Assembly (NCBI GenBank): GCA_008501785.1
Contig: QQUD01000852.1
Coordinates: 1-13,722 of the forward strand
Origin: Chloroflexota bacterium
GTDB taxonomy: Bacteria; Chloroflexota; Anaerolineae; Promineifilales; Promineifilaceae
Length of the DNA: 13,722 bases
Direction of reading: 5' to 3'
The position numbers were made by a program, and so were the translations under genes. How positions within the stretch are numbered: position 1 is the first letter of the stretch; the number at the start of each line of letters is the position of its first letter. Below the pieces are notes generated by a model. That model did not search any database, was not told where the DNA came from, and saw only the letters and a program-made list of their open reading frames with translations. Shown here piece after piece: positions 1-6,474 of this stretch.

Positions 1-366
1 GGTTTTCTGCTGAAAGATACTGGGCGGCAGACGTGATTCAACACAATTCGTGCGTCAGCTCAAGGGGAAACATTGCTCCAACCCGAAATCTTGACACGCG
101 TCCTGGCTCATACCAACACCCCAACACACCAACCAACCAAACCAACGAACAAACCTATCACCAACCTGGATTTAACTGAGCGCGAATTTGAAGTATTAAC
201 GGCCGTTTCCCAAGGCAACCGCAACAAAGAAATCGCCCTCCACCTCGGCGTTACCGAACGCACCATCAAAGCGCACCTCACCAACATCTACAACAAGCTC
301 GGCGTTGACTCCCGCGCCGCCGCCGTCTCAGTTGCTATCCAAAAGGGAATTTTGTTAAATAACTGA
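1..366 (+). pseudogene. NarL/FixJ-type response regulator, 5'-partial, interrupted by an in-frame TGA
   Basis: Reading from base 1 gives GFLLKDTGRQT, the typical end of a receiver domain: the K of LLKD matches the conserved lysine near the phosphorylation pocket. A TGA follows at 34-36. In the same frame the sequence goes on with FNTIRASAQGETLLQPEIL, the usual linker of NarL-family regulators (compare IRAVARGESLLQPEI). A Thr/Pro/Asn-rich linker follows, then a complete LuxR-type helix-turn-helix from LTEREFEVLTAVSQG to the stop at 364-366. Because both sides of the TGA match one family in one frame, the stop interrupts a formerly continuous gene, or is a sequence error. AAGGGG at 62-67 lies five bases before a TTG at 73, so reinitiation producing a free DNA-binding domain of about 97 residues is conceivable but unproven. 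The receiver's start and any partner kinase lie left of the window. Confidence 0.75.
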
Positions 367-586
367 TCAACGGTTTGGTGTGGAGGCTTTATTTCTTTGA
401 CCTTACACTGGCTGCAATAGCTCATAAATCAGTTTGGGTTCTGTCTTGCAGACGATCATGCTTGTCAAAATCTTCCGATACACACTCATAATAAACTCTT
501 TTCGCAAAACTATTCGTATTTGGTATTGTTTTTTGGGCTTGATAATGCTGTCCTATCCATTAAGACAACCTGGCACCGAGGTCCGA

Positions 587-633
587 CGAGAAATTCCCCC
601 GCCTTTACAGCACAAAACGAAGGGATTTCTCGG
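587..633. repeat. Imperfect inverted repeat (stem-loop)
   Basis: CGAGAAATTCCCCCG at 587-601 is roughly complementary to CGAAGGGATTTCTCGG at 618-633, giving a hairpin with a 16-base loop. The GAGAAAT arm also occurs in the neighbouring element at 678-776 (GAGAAAT at 704-710), which suggests related repeat units. Confidence 0.45.
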
Positions 634-677
634 AAGATACTTCGCAGGGCCTCAGCACAGGCTCTACTAAGAAAGAT

Positions 678-776
678 GTCATTTCGAACGCAGTCTTCGG
701 AGTGAGAAATCTTGCTTCGTGTCTATCAAGAACCCTCTGCCTCAAAGCAAGATTCCTCGGCAGACCTCGGAATGAC
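678..776. repeat. Long imperfect inverted repeat, MITE- or REP-like
   Basis: The left arm at 678-717 begins GTCATTTCGA and ends AATCTTGCTT. The right arm at 745-776 is its approximate reverse complement, beginning AAGCAAGATT and ending TCGGAATGAC. The arms differ in length by about eight bases and enclose a loop of about 27 bases. The outer ends (GTCATTYCGA) and the inner ends (AATCTTGCTT against AAGCAAGATT) match best. No coding capacity is visible. Intergenic elements with GTCATTCCGAG-like ends are common in large environmental bacterial genomes; membership of a named family cannot be shown here. Confidence 0.55.
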
Positions 777-851
777 AATTGCATGACAAATTTCTTCCTT
801 ATTTTGTTCTGGGTCTTCCCGGCATAGGCTACTTGGAATGACGGTCAGAAT

Positions 852-1538
852 TTAATTACCATTGCCGTTGTCGATTAAACGGCCGTCTTGCATCTTCACC
901 ACCCGCCGCGCATACGCCACCACACGCGGATCATGTGTGGCAAACACAAACGCTGTACCCGTTTCCTGGTTCAGACGCTGCATAATGTCCATCGCCTGCG
1001 TGCCGTTGGCTGTATCGAGATTAGCGGTCGGTTCATCAGCCAGCACCAGCAGCGGGTCAGGAGCCAGCGCCCGTGCAATCGCCACACGCTGCTGTTCTCC
1101 ACCACTCAACTGGTCCGGGCGATGTTTGGCCCGATCACTCAAACCAACCGCATCTAACAACATCATGGCGCGTTCTTTACGCTCTTTATCAGCCACGCTG
1201 TTCAACAACAGCGGCAATTCCACATTTTCATAAGCTGTCAACACAGGCACCAACGCAAAAAATTGGAAGATGAACCCAATCATCTCCCGACGCAAATTGG
1301 CTCGCTGGTTTTTCGAGTAATTCGAAACATTTTGTCCATTAATCTTGACCAAACCGTTATCTGGCTTGTCTAAACACCCCATCAATTGCAGCATTGTCGT
1401 CTTACCCGAACCAGATGGCCCGACAATGGCTGTAAATTCTCCCTTATCAATTTCTAGTGTCACCCCATCCAATGCACGGGTTTCAACTTCACCAATCTTG
1501 TAAATTTTTGTTGTATTTTCTAGTTCAATAACTGCCAT
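852..1538 (-). CDS. ABC transporter ATP-binding protein, MacB/LolD type
   Basis: This 228-residue protein is the nucleotide-binding subunit that powers the two FtsX-type permeases encoded just upstream. Every ABC motif is present: Walker A GPSGSGKT at residues 40-47, Q-loop Gln92 in [16 protein letters not shown], signature LSGGEQQ at 144-150, Walker B LLVLADEP with catalytic Glu169, D-loop in TANLD, and the switch His202 in ATHD. The FQFF...[10 protein letters not shown] stretch and the short length are typical of the MacB/LolD/FtsE group. It is last in a minus-strand operon, 102 bases after the preceding permease. An AAGGA lies about a dozen bases before the ATG. Its final residues ([12 protein letters not shown]) include a copy of the window's iterated palindrome. 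The substrate is unknown; LolD function is unlikely if the cell lacks an outer membrane. Confidence 0.93.
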   Translation of the reverse strand: MAVIELENTTKIYKIGEVETRALDGVTLEIDKGEFTAIVGPSGSGKTTMLQLMGCLDKPDNGLVKINGQNVSNYSKNQRANLRREMIGFIFQFFALVPVLTAYENVELPLLLNSVADKERKERAMMLLDAVGLSDRAKHRPDQLSGGEQQRVAIARALAPDPLLVLADEPTANLDTANGTQAMDIMQRLNQETGTAFVFATHDPRVVAYARRVVKMQDGRLIDNGNGN

Positions 1539-1560
1539 GACTCCAATCCTTTTTCATTAG

Positions 1561-1637
1561 CATTTCAGCTAGTCAGCCTATCACCTTATCAGCCAGAAAA
1601 AGGGCTGAAATGCTGAAGTGCTGAAATGCTGACCAGC
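1561..1637. repeat. Inverted repeat plus three 8-bp tandem units
   Basis: CATTTCAGC at 1561-1569 is the exact reverse complement of GCTGAAATG at 1604-1612. From 1605 the octamer CTGAARTG is repeated three times (CTGAAATG, CTGAAGTG, CTGAAATG), followed by CTGA. It fills most of the spacer between the second permease gene and the ATPase gene of the ABC operon, where a stem-loop could affect message stability or translation of the ATPase. That role is inference. Confidence 0.6.
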
Positions 1638-1640
1638 TTC

Positions 1641-2867
1641 TTATAAAGCGTGTAACGCCTCGACTGGTTCCAGACGGGCTGCGTACCAGGCGGGATAAAG
1701 TGAAACTAAAACAATAACGATTAACATCCAAAACGACATAGTTAAAAGATTAGCCGGAACGAGAGCTGTGTATAAAGAATCACCAAAAGCCAACGATCCC
1801 GCAGCGTCTCCCAAATCGCCAAAGTAAATGCCGTTAATTGAGTAATAGTAGACCAAAATGGCCCCCAATATCATGCCAAAGATGGAGCCAATCAAACCCA
1901 AAATGGTGGCCTCAAACAGGAACATCATCATAATCTGCCGACCTTTCATGCCCAGGGCAGCCAAAATACCCATTTCTCGTGTACGTTCAAAAACAGACAT
2001 GAGCAAGGTGTTGGCGATGATCACGGCGACGACCAGGAATATGATGGCGTACAAGATAGCGTAAACGGCCGTTCCTGTTTCCATCGTGGTCATCAAAAAT
2101 TCATTCAATTTTCGCCAGTCGAGAGTTGTGACACCAGGTGTTTGCAGTGCCGCAACAACCGAGTCGGTATCTTCCATATCGTGCAGCAAAATGCGCACGG
2201 TGCTGGCACGATTGCCAGAACCAGTAATGGCTTGTGCTTGCGCCAGACTCAAGAATACATTGGCATTGTCGATGCCGGGGAAGCCAGTGTTGATTAAGCC
2301 AACAATGTTGAACGATCCTTCTTCGGGCAACCCCTCTGGATTACCCACTGCCAAATTGATGCGGTCGCCGACACTAACGCCCAACTCATCGGCCAATCTT
2401 TGCCCGATCAGGATTTCGCGACGGCCGTCTTCTGACAAAAATTCACCAGCACGCAGCCCTTCCCGAATCGGGTCAAACAGCGCGGATGTGGGGTCGATGC
2501 CACTCACGCGGACGGTTGTCGATTCGCTGGCTGTTCCCAGGATGCCGCCTGCCCACAATATGGGCGAGACAGCCTTTACTTCCGGCAATGCTGCAGCCTG
2601 TGCCGCTAACTCATCTGCATTGCCGAGTAAATCTCGCCATAACAAGCTGGTTTTAACTACTTCATACGATTCGGCACGTAACTGAACATGACCCGAATCC
2701 AGGCGAATCGTGTCCCTCAACATACCTTGCAACATACCGGTAATCAGCCCATTCATAAAGATTACGAGGGTGAGTCCCATCGCAATGGCGATAAAAGTAA
2801 TCGCTGTCCGCCGCTTGTTACGCACCAAATCACGGTAAGCCATGATCCAGAATTTTTTTAATGCCAT
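1641..2867 (-). CDS. ABC transporter permease, FtsX/MacB family (second of two)
   Basis: This 408-residue membrane protein has the MacB_PCD-FtsX architecture. One transmembrane helix follows a basic N-terminus (about residues 21-44, after RDLVRNKRR). A large extracytoplasmic domain of about 220 residues comes next, then three C-terminal helices. The cytoplasmic coupling region ERTREMGILAALGMKGRQI lies between helices two and three, and the protein ends with the family signature PAWYAARLEPVEALHAL. GGAG eight bases before the ATG supports the start. It is paralogous to the permease encoded upstream (shared ERTREMG, LAALGMKGRQI and PAW-A-R-EP-EALH), so the exporter is probably a heterodimer driven by the ATPase encoded at 852-1538. 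No membrane-fusion partner is encoded nearby. Lipoprotein, peptide or lipid export are all possible; the sequence does not decide. Confidence 0.9.
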   Translation of the reverse strand: MALKKFWIMAYRDLVRNKRRTAITFIAIAMGLTLVIFMNGLITGMLQGMLRDTIRLDSGHVQLRAESYEVVKTSLLWRDLLGNADELAAQAAALPEVKAVSPILWAGGILGTASESTTVRVSGIDPTSALFDPIREGLRAGEFLSEDGRREILIGQRLADELGVSVGDRINLAVGNPEGLPEEGSFNIVGLINTGFPGIDNANVFLSLAQAQAITGSGNRASTVRILLHDMEDTDSVVAALQTPGVTTLDWRKLNEFLMTTMETGTAVYAILYAIIFLVVAVIIANTLLMSVFERTREMGILAALGMKGRQIMMMFLFEATILGLIGSIFGMILGAILVYYYSINGIYFGDLGDAAGSLAFGDSLYTALVPANLLTMSFWMLIVIVLVSLYPAWYAARLEPVEALHAL

Positions 2868-2885
2868 GTTATGTCTCCGTCACTC

Positions 2886-2918
2886 AGGTGCGACGCACTT
2901 TAAAAGTGCGTCGCACCT
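2886..2918. repeat. 33-nt perfect palindrome between the two permease genes
   Basis: Two 16-base arms that are exact reverse complements (AGGTGCGACGCACTTT at 2886-2901 and its complement at 2903-2918) flank a single A. As RNA this would fold into a very stable hairpin with an AT-rich loop. It lies 18 bases before the downstream permease ATG on the minus strand, just upstream of its GGAG ribosome site. No T-tract follows, so it is not a standard terminator. A mobile palindromic repeat, or an element adjusting translation within the operon, are both possible. Confidence 0.85.
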
Positions 2919-2925
2919 CACTTGA

Positions 2926-4173
2926 TTAAATGTGATGCAGCGCCTCGGCTGGTTCCTGTCGCGAAGCTTGCCAAGCTGGGAAGAAGGATGCCACTGCCGA
3001 AATGATTACCACTAGCAGCGCATAACTAAAAGTTGTGGTCGCGGACAAGGCCGGATACATCCGATCACCCATGAGCGCATAGACTTCTGCACCTTGTGCG
3101 CTTTCTGTAAGACTACCAATATCAATGCCATTCTGAGCAACTGCCGCTACCAGCAAACCACCAGCAATCACACCCATGACAGCCCCAAATACGCCAATGA
3201 AAGTACCTTCTAGCAGAAACAGCGTTGTGATTTGTCGTCCCTTCATGCCTAAGGCTGCCAAGACACCCATTTCACGGGTGCGTTCATAAACAGCCATCAG
3301 CATCAGATTCAAAATGCCGATGCTGGCAATGAGCACAACCAACATACCTAAGATGCCAGTTGCAGCGCTTTTAGATTCTAAAGCTTGGCGAATTTCAGGG
3401 CTTAAGGTATCCCATGAATCTACTTCATATTCGGGTAATTGTTCTTGTAAATCAGCAATCAGAATGCTTTCCTGACCAACTTTTTCTAATGAGACGACCA
3501 CTTCTGTTTCCTGGTCGCGCAGATTATAAAGCGTCTGGGCAGTAGGCAAGTTGATGAAGACCGTGCCGCGTTCTATTTCTTCCATACCCAAATTATAGAT
3601 GCCGACGATAGTCATATTACGTTGGCGCATCGATTCATTCAACCGCCGTCCCACAACCATCACCCGGTCGCCGACGCCCACTTCGAGCAAATCAGCCAGC
3701 CCTCGTCCTAAGATAACAGCATCCCCGTCTTCGTTGGAGAGGAAACGGCCGTTACTGATATTTTCAGCAAACAAACTGACTGGTGCTTCCTTGTCTGGCT
3801 CAATAGCCGTTATAACGACAGGGTAATTGCCCGCACCGGTGCTGACCATCCCACCCGTATTGATTCTTTTTGAGGTGGATAAGATTTCTTCTGGTGACTT
3901 CATGGATTCAATCGTCTCCACGACGGTTTCTGAATCGGCCAGGGGCAGCAGCGGCAGTCGATCAGACTTCTCGCGGTATCCTGGTGCATGAACTTGCACA
4001 TTGCCACCATACATTCGCACTGCATTGCCATAAATCGCCTGATCTGACCCTGCAATCAGCGCATCCATAAAGATGAGCAAGACCATGCCCAAAATGATCG
4101 CAATACTAGCGATGAGGGTGCGTCGCCAATTACGCCACATGTTGCGCCACGCCATTTTAATAAGTTTATTCAT
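2926..4173 (-). CDS. ABC transporter permease, FtsX/MacB family (first of two)
   Basis: This is the first gene of the minus-strand ABC operon: 415 residues with the same plan as its neighbour. A basic N-terminus (WRNMWRNWRRT) leads into one helix (about residues 20-42), then a periplasmic-type MacB_PCD domain, then a C-terminal FtsX block of three helices starting near residue 272. ERTREMGVLAALGMKGRQI and the end PAWQASRQEPAEALHHI mark the family. GAGG seven bases before the ATG supports the start. The extracytoplasmic domains of the two permeases differ clearly while the FtsX blocks are close, as expected for a functional pair with distinct external halves. The gene is divergent from the TetR gene, whose operator lies about 145 bases upstream of this ATG, so TetR control of the exporter is plausible but not shown. 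Confidence 0.9.
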   Translation of the reverse strand: MNKLIKMAWRNMWRNWRRTLIASIAIILGMVLLIFMDALIAGSDQAIYGNAVRMYGGNVQVHAPGYREKSDRLPLLPLADSETVVETIESMKSPEEILSTSKRINTGGMVSTGAGNYPVVITAIEPDKEAPVSLFAENISNGRFLSNEDGDAVILGRGLADLLEVGVGDRVMVVGRRLNESMRQRNMTIVGIYNLGMEEIERGTVFINLPTAQTLYNLRDQETEVVVSLEKVGQESILIADLQEQLPEYEVDSWDTLSPEIRQALESKSAATGILGMLVVLIASIGILNLMLMAVYERTREMGVLAALGMKGRQITTLFLLEGTFIGVFGAVMGVIAGGLLVAAVAQNGIDIGSLTESAQGAEVYALMGDRMYPALSATTTFSYALLVVIISAVASFFPAWQASRQEPAEALHHI

Positions 4174-4317
4174 TGGATTGCCTCACTATATTGGCAGCTC
4201 CCGTGCCAATTTACTCACCAACGTCAATTTCTGACAGATTGGGGAACAAGATTACTTGGTATTAATATTATCCGAAATCGACCAAAAAGTCATGATCATT
4301 CAGGCGACGAGCCTTTT

Positions 4318-4355
4318 TTGACATATCTGTCAAATATTATTGACAGATATGTCAA
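4318..4355. promoter_or_regulatory. Nested dyad, probable TetR operator
   Basis: TTGACATATCTGTCAA at 4318-4333 and its exact reverse complement at 4340-4355 are separated by six bases. Each half is itself a dyad (TTGACA-N4-TGTCAA), so the site offers four TTGACA/TGTCAA quarter-sites, well suited to two TetR dimers. It overlaps the -35 element of the tetR promoter and lies in the divergent spacer between the regulator and the ABC operon. Autorepression is the simplest reading; control of the ABC operon is a further inference. Confidence 0.8.
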
Positions 4356-4369
4356 TTCCATCCTATAAT
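4340..4369 (+). promoter_or_regulatory. Near-consensus sigma-70 promoter of the TetR gene
   Basis: TTGACA at 4340-4345 and TATAAT at 4364-4369 are exact -35 and -10 hexamers with an 18-base spacer. Transcription would start near 4376, after the upstream TTG (4340) and ATG (4349) codons, leaving the ATG at 4403 with a GAGG eight bases before it as the first usable start. The -35 lies inside the right arm of the dyad, as expected for a repressor-controlled promoter. Confidence 0.8.
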
Positions 4370-4402
4370 CTTACTTATTCCCTAAAACCAGAGGCGAATC
4401 AG

Positions 4403-5089
4403 ATGGCTAAATTCCCAAAATCTGAAACGAGTCCAGATAAACAACCTGACCGACCACACATTTATACAAAATGGGAACGTACACGCCAATCGCTGTTGAT
4501 TGCCACCAAACAACTCGTAACTGAAAAAGATGTCGATGCCATTTCGATTGCCGACATTGCCCGTAGCGCGAATATGTCTCGCGGCACTGTTTACAACTAT
4601 TTCGAGACGGTGGAAGCAGCGCTGGCCGCAGCAGCCGTCGAACTGATCGACGAATTTGCAGGCCGGCAGCGGCAGTATGCCGAAATCGAAACGGACCCAG
4701 CGCGGGTGATCGCTTATGGCGTTTATGCAGCGCTGATCAACGCATTTGATAATCAAACGCTGGCCTGGTTTTATGTGCGGTATGCACCCCGCTCCCCTGA
4801 AGTGCAGGCACATTTGGATGCTGTCATGCAGCAAATTCTGGAAAAAGGCATTGCCGAACATCGTTTTTCTCTTTCACAGAGTCGCATTCCAGCAATTATC
4901 ATTTTCATTCGCGGTGCCGTTATGCACGCTTTGCGCACCTTACTTGAGACTGAGCACACAGATCACCTGGAAATAGATATTGTGATTCTTGTGTTGATGA
5001 CATTGGGCCTGCCTGCTAATGAAGCCACAACGATTACACAGTCAATTGCCGCTGATTTTCGCCAGATTGCTACCTCTTTGAATTTGTAA
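4403..5089 (+). CDS. TetR/AcrR family transcriptional regulator
   Basis: This is a one-component repressor of 228 residues from the chosen start. The N-terminal DNA-binding domain spans about residues 25-75: ERTRQSLLIATKQLV, then the helix-turn-helix ISIADIARSANMSRGTVYNYFETVEAAL, ending in the classic TVYNYF recognition helix. The remaining 150 residues are helical and would form the ligand-binding and dimer domain; their ligand cannot be read from sequence. The ATG at 4403 was preferred over in-frame TTG 4340 and ATG 4349 because both of those lie within the promoter, upstream of the expected transcript start, and because GAGG at 4391-4394 is correctly spaced. The gene is divergent from an ABC exporter and 57 bases before a dehydrogenase gene, so it could control either or both. 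Confidence 0.9.
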   Translation: MAKFPKSETSPDKQPDRPHIYTKWERTRQSLLIATKQLVTEKDVDAISIADIARSANMSRGTVYNYFETVEAALAAAAVELIDEFAGRQRQYAEIETDPARVIAYGVYAALINAFDNQTLAWFYVRYAPRSPEVQAHLDAVMQQILEKGIAEHRFSLSQSRIPAIIIFIRGAVMHALRTLLETEHTDHLEIDIVILVLMTLGLPANEATTITQSIAADFRQIATSLNL

Positions 5090-5098
5090 ACTTGCTTA

Positions 5099-5134
5099 GT
5101 CCTGCCAGGCAGGACAAGAACGGCCGTTATTTTT
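5099..5134. repeat. 17-nt palindrome followed by an iterated palindrome and T-tract
   Basis: GTCCTGCC (5099-5106) and GGCAGGAC (5108-5115) are perfect complements around a single A. Three bases later comes AACGGCCGTT (5119-5128) and then ATTTTT (5129-5134). The group lies between the tetR stop and the GGAG ribosome site of the dehydrogenase gene. It could act as a weak terminator or attenuator between the two genes, but the stem next to the T-tract has no real loop. Confidence 0.5.
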
Positions 5135-5146
5135 GGAGATAAATAA

Positions 5147-6358
5147 ATGACAAATCAATATCGATATTTTGCGTTAAGTCCGTATTTCAAATATTTGCCA
5201 GAGCAGGACAAGCACCTGTTCGCATTAGAGAAGCCATCTTACCGATTCAATATGATAGGTGTTGGGTTGAATGGTCAAGAACACATGCAAGTGACGATGC
5301 TGGAAGGGCGGGCAACGATTCATGGCATTTTTGACCCGAATCCAGGCAGCGTTGCCGCCGCCCAACAAATCCATGCTCAATTTGTCCCGCATGAAGAATT
5401 GGTGATTTACGATTCATTGGGAGCTGCCTGTCATGATCCGGCGGTGGATGGCTTGATTATCTGCACGCCTAACCACACGCACCTTGGCATTGTGAAAGAA
5501 GCGGTGAAATCAGGGAAGCATATTTTGCTGGAAAAACCGATGGCAACCACAATTCAGGATGCACATGAAATTATGCAGATGGCGGAGGCGTATACGGCCG
5601 TTTTCCAAATCGGCCTCCAATATCGCCACAAATCAATCTACGTCGAAGCCATTCAGGAAGGGCTGGTGCGCCAATCGCTGGGCGAAATCAAAACCATCAC
5701 CCTTTTAGAACATCGCATCCCATTTCTAGACAAAGTAAACCAGTGGAACAAATTCTCCAAATATTCTGGCGGCACGCTGGTCGAAAAATGCTGCCATTAC
5801 TTTGATTTGATGAACCTGTTCGCCCAATCCAAACCACAAACCGTGTACGCTACCGGCAGTATGGCCGTCAATTTTACAGATTTTGAATATGCAAATGAAA
5901 AATCAGACATCATTGATAACGCATTTGTAAACGTGATTTATGAAAACGGGGTAAGGGCTAACTTTAACCTGTGCATGTTTGCACCACAGCTTTATGAGGA
6001 AATAGTCTTGTGTGGTGACAAGGGACGGCTAAAAGCAACCGAAAATCAAGATTTCTTATCAACTGCCAAACCCAAAACAACGCTGGAAATTATGCGCGGC
6101 ATTCACGAACCGTCACGCATCACCACACCGGTTTATCCCGCTTTTATCGAAGACAGTGGGCATCACGGCTCAACTTTTTACGAGCATGTCAATTTCATCG
6201 ACAATTTGAAAGGGCGCAACACACAAACAGCCTCTGCGGCAGATGGGTATTGGTCCATTGTTGTCGGGGTTGCCGCTGAAGAATCTGTTAAAACCGGAAT
6301 GCCTGTCGATATTGATGAACTGCTCACACGCAATTTGCACCCAGCAGTGCAGGTTTAA
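5147..6358 (+). CDS. Gfo/Idh/MocA family NAD(P)-dependent oxidoreductase
   Basis: This 403-residue cytoplasmic enzyme belongs to the family that oxidises or reduces sugars, inositols and related polyols with a nicotinamide cofactor. The Rossmann fold begins at FNMIGVGLNGQEH, with its glycine loop near residues 38-43. The signature EKP sits at residues 129-131 (HILLEKPMATT). The second family signature GGTLVEKCCHYFDLMNLF begins near residue 208 and supplies the usual substrate-site histidine (His217), with Lys215 nearby. The first 30 or so residues, before the Rossmann fold, are longer than in most family members. GGAG eight bases before the ATG supports the start. It is followed at 116 bases by a sugar symporter, so it likely acts on an imported carbohydrate. 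The exact substrate cannot be deduced. Confidence 0.9.
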   Translation: MTNQYRYFALSPYFKYLPEQDKHLFALEKPSYRFNMIGVGLNGQEHMQVTMLEGRATIHGIFDPNPGSVAAAQQIHAQFVPHEELVIYDSLGAACHDPAVDGLIICTPNHTHLGIVKEAVKSGKHILLEKPMATTIQDAHEIMQMAEAYTAVFQIGLQYRHKSIYVEAIQEGLVRQSLGEIKTITLLEHRIPFLDKVNQWNKFSKYSGGTLVEKCCHYFDLMNLFAQSKPQTVYATGSMAVNFTDFEYANEKSDIIDNAFVNVIYENGVRANFNLCMFAPQLYEEIVLCGDKGRLKATENQDFLSTAKPKTTLEIMRGIHEPSRITTPVYPAFIEDSGHHGSTFYEHVNFIDNLKGRNTQTASAADGYWSIVVGVAAEESVKTGMPVDIDELLTRNLHPAVQV

Positions 6359-6474
6359 CAAAGCCGGGTAGAATAACGGCCGTAATCAAGCCCTACCGGA
6401 GACGAAAGACTGGAGATTAGAGGGGTATCCAGCCCGCAACCCCCGGTCCCCAATCCCAATCCCAAAGGATTCCC
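6359..6474. other. Intergenic spacer with hairpin and CCCAAT-type low complexity
   Basis: CCGGGTAG at 6364-6371 can pair, with one bulged G, with CTACCGG at 6393-6399. The loop contains AACGGCCGTA (6375-6384), a near-perfect copy of the iterated palindrome. After a purine-rich run comes a C-rich tract with CCCAAT repeats (about 6440-6465), then AAAGGA five bases before the symporter ATG as the ribosome site. No promoter or T-tract terminator was recognised, so the two genes may be co-transcribed. Confidence 0.5.

Larger units (their letters stand above)
367..851. other. Gene-free spacer with degenerate inverted repeats
   Basis: No credible gene is visible in these roughly 485 bases. Short open frames at 434-670 and 520-705 have no recognisable domain, no good ribosome site and a composition unlike the flanking genes. 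The right half holds imperfect inverted repeats, listed separately, with variants of a GGAATGAC end at 769-776 and 834-842. The spacer separates a plus-strand broken regulator from the end of a minus-strand ABC operon, so it is a convergent junction. No T-tract hairpin good enough to call a terminator was seen. Confidence 0.6.

Noticed and set aside
115..160. ACC/CAAC-rich low-complexity tract as a possible tandem repeat
   Set aside because: It is irregular and is explained by a Thr/Pro/Asn-rich linker between the two domains of the response regulator.
434..705. Two short open frames in the 367-851 spacer
   Set aside because: They overlap inverted repeats, show no domain or ribosome site, and are no longer than expected by chance.
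587..776. Inverted repeats as the start of a CRISPR array
   Set aside because: Units are few, imperfect, oppositely oriented and unevenly spaced, and no cas gene is present.
4302..4319. AGGC-GACGA-GCCT followed by TTTTTT, a terminator-like hairpin on the plus strand
   Set aside because: The stem has only four pairs and there is no plus-strand gene upstream that would need it.
4340..4402. Upstream start for the TetR gene (TTG 4340 or ATG 4349)
   Set aside because: Both codons lie in the -35/operator region, before the predicted transcript start, and lack a ribosome site.
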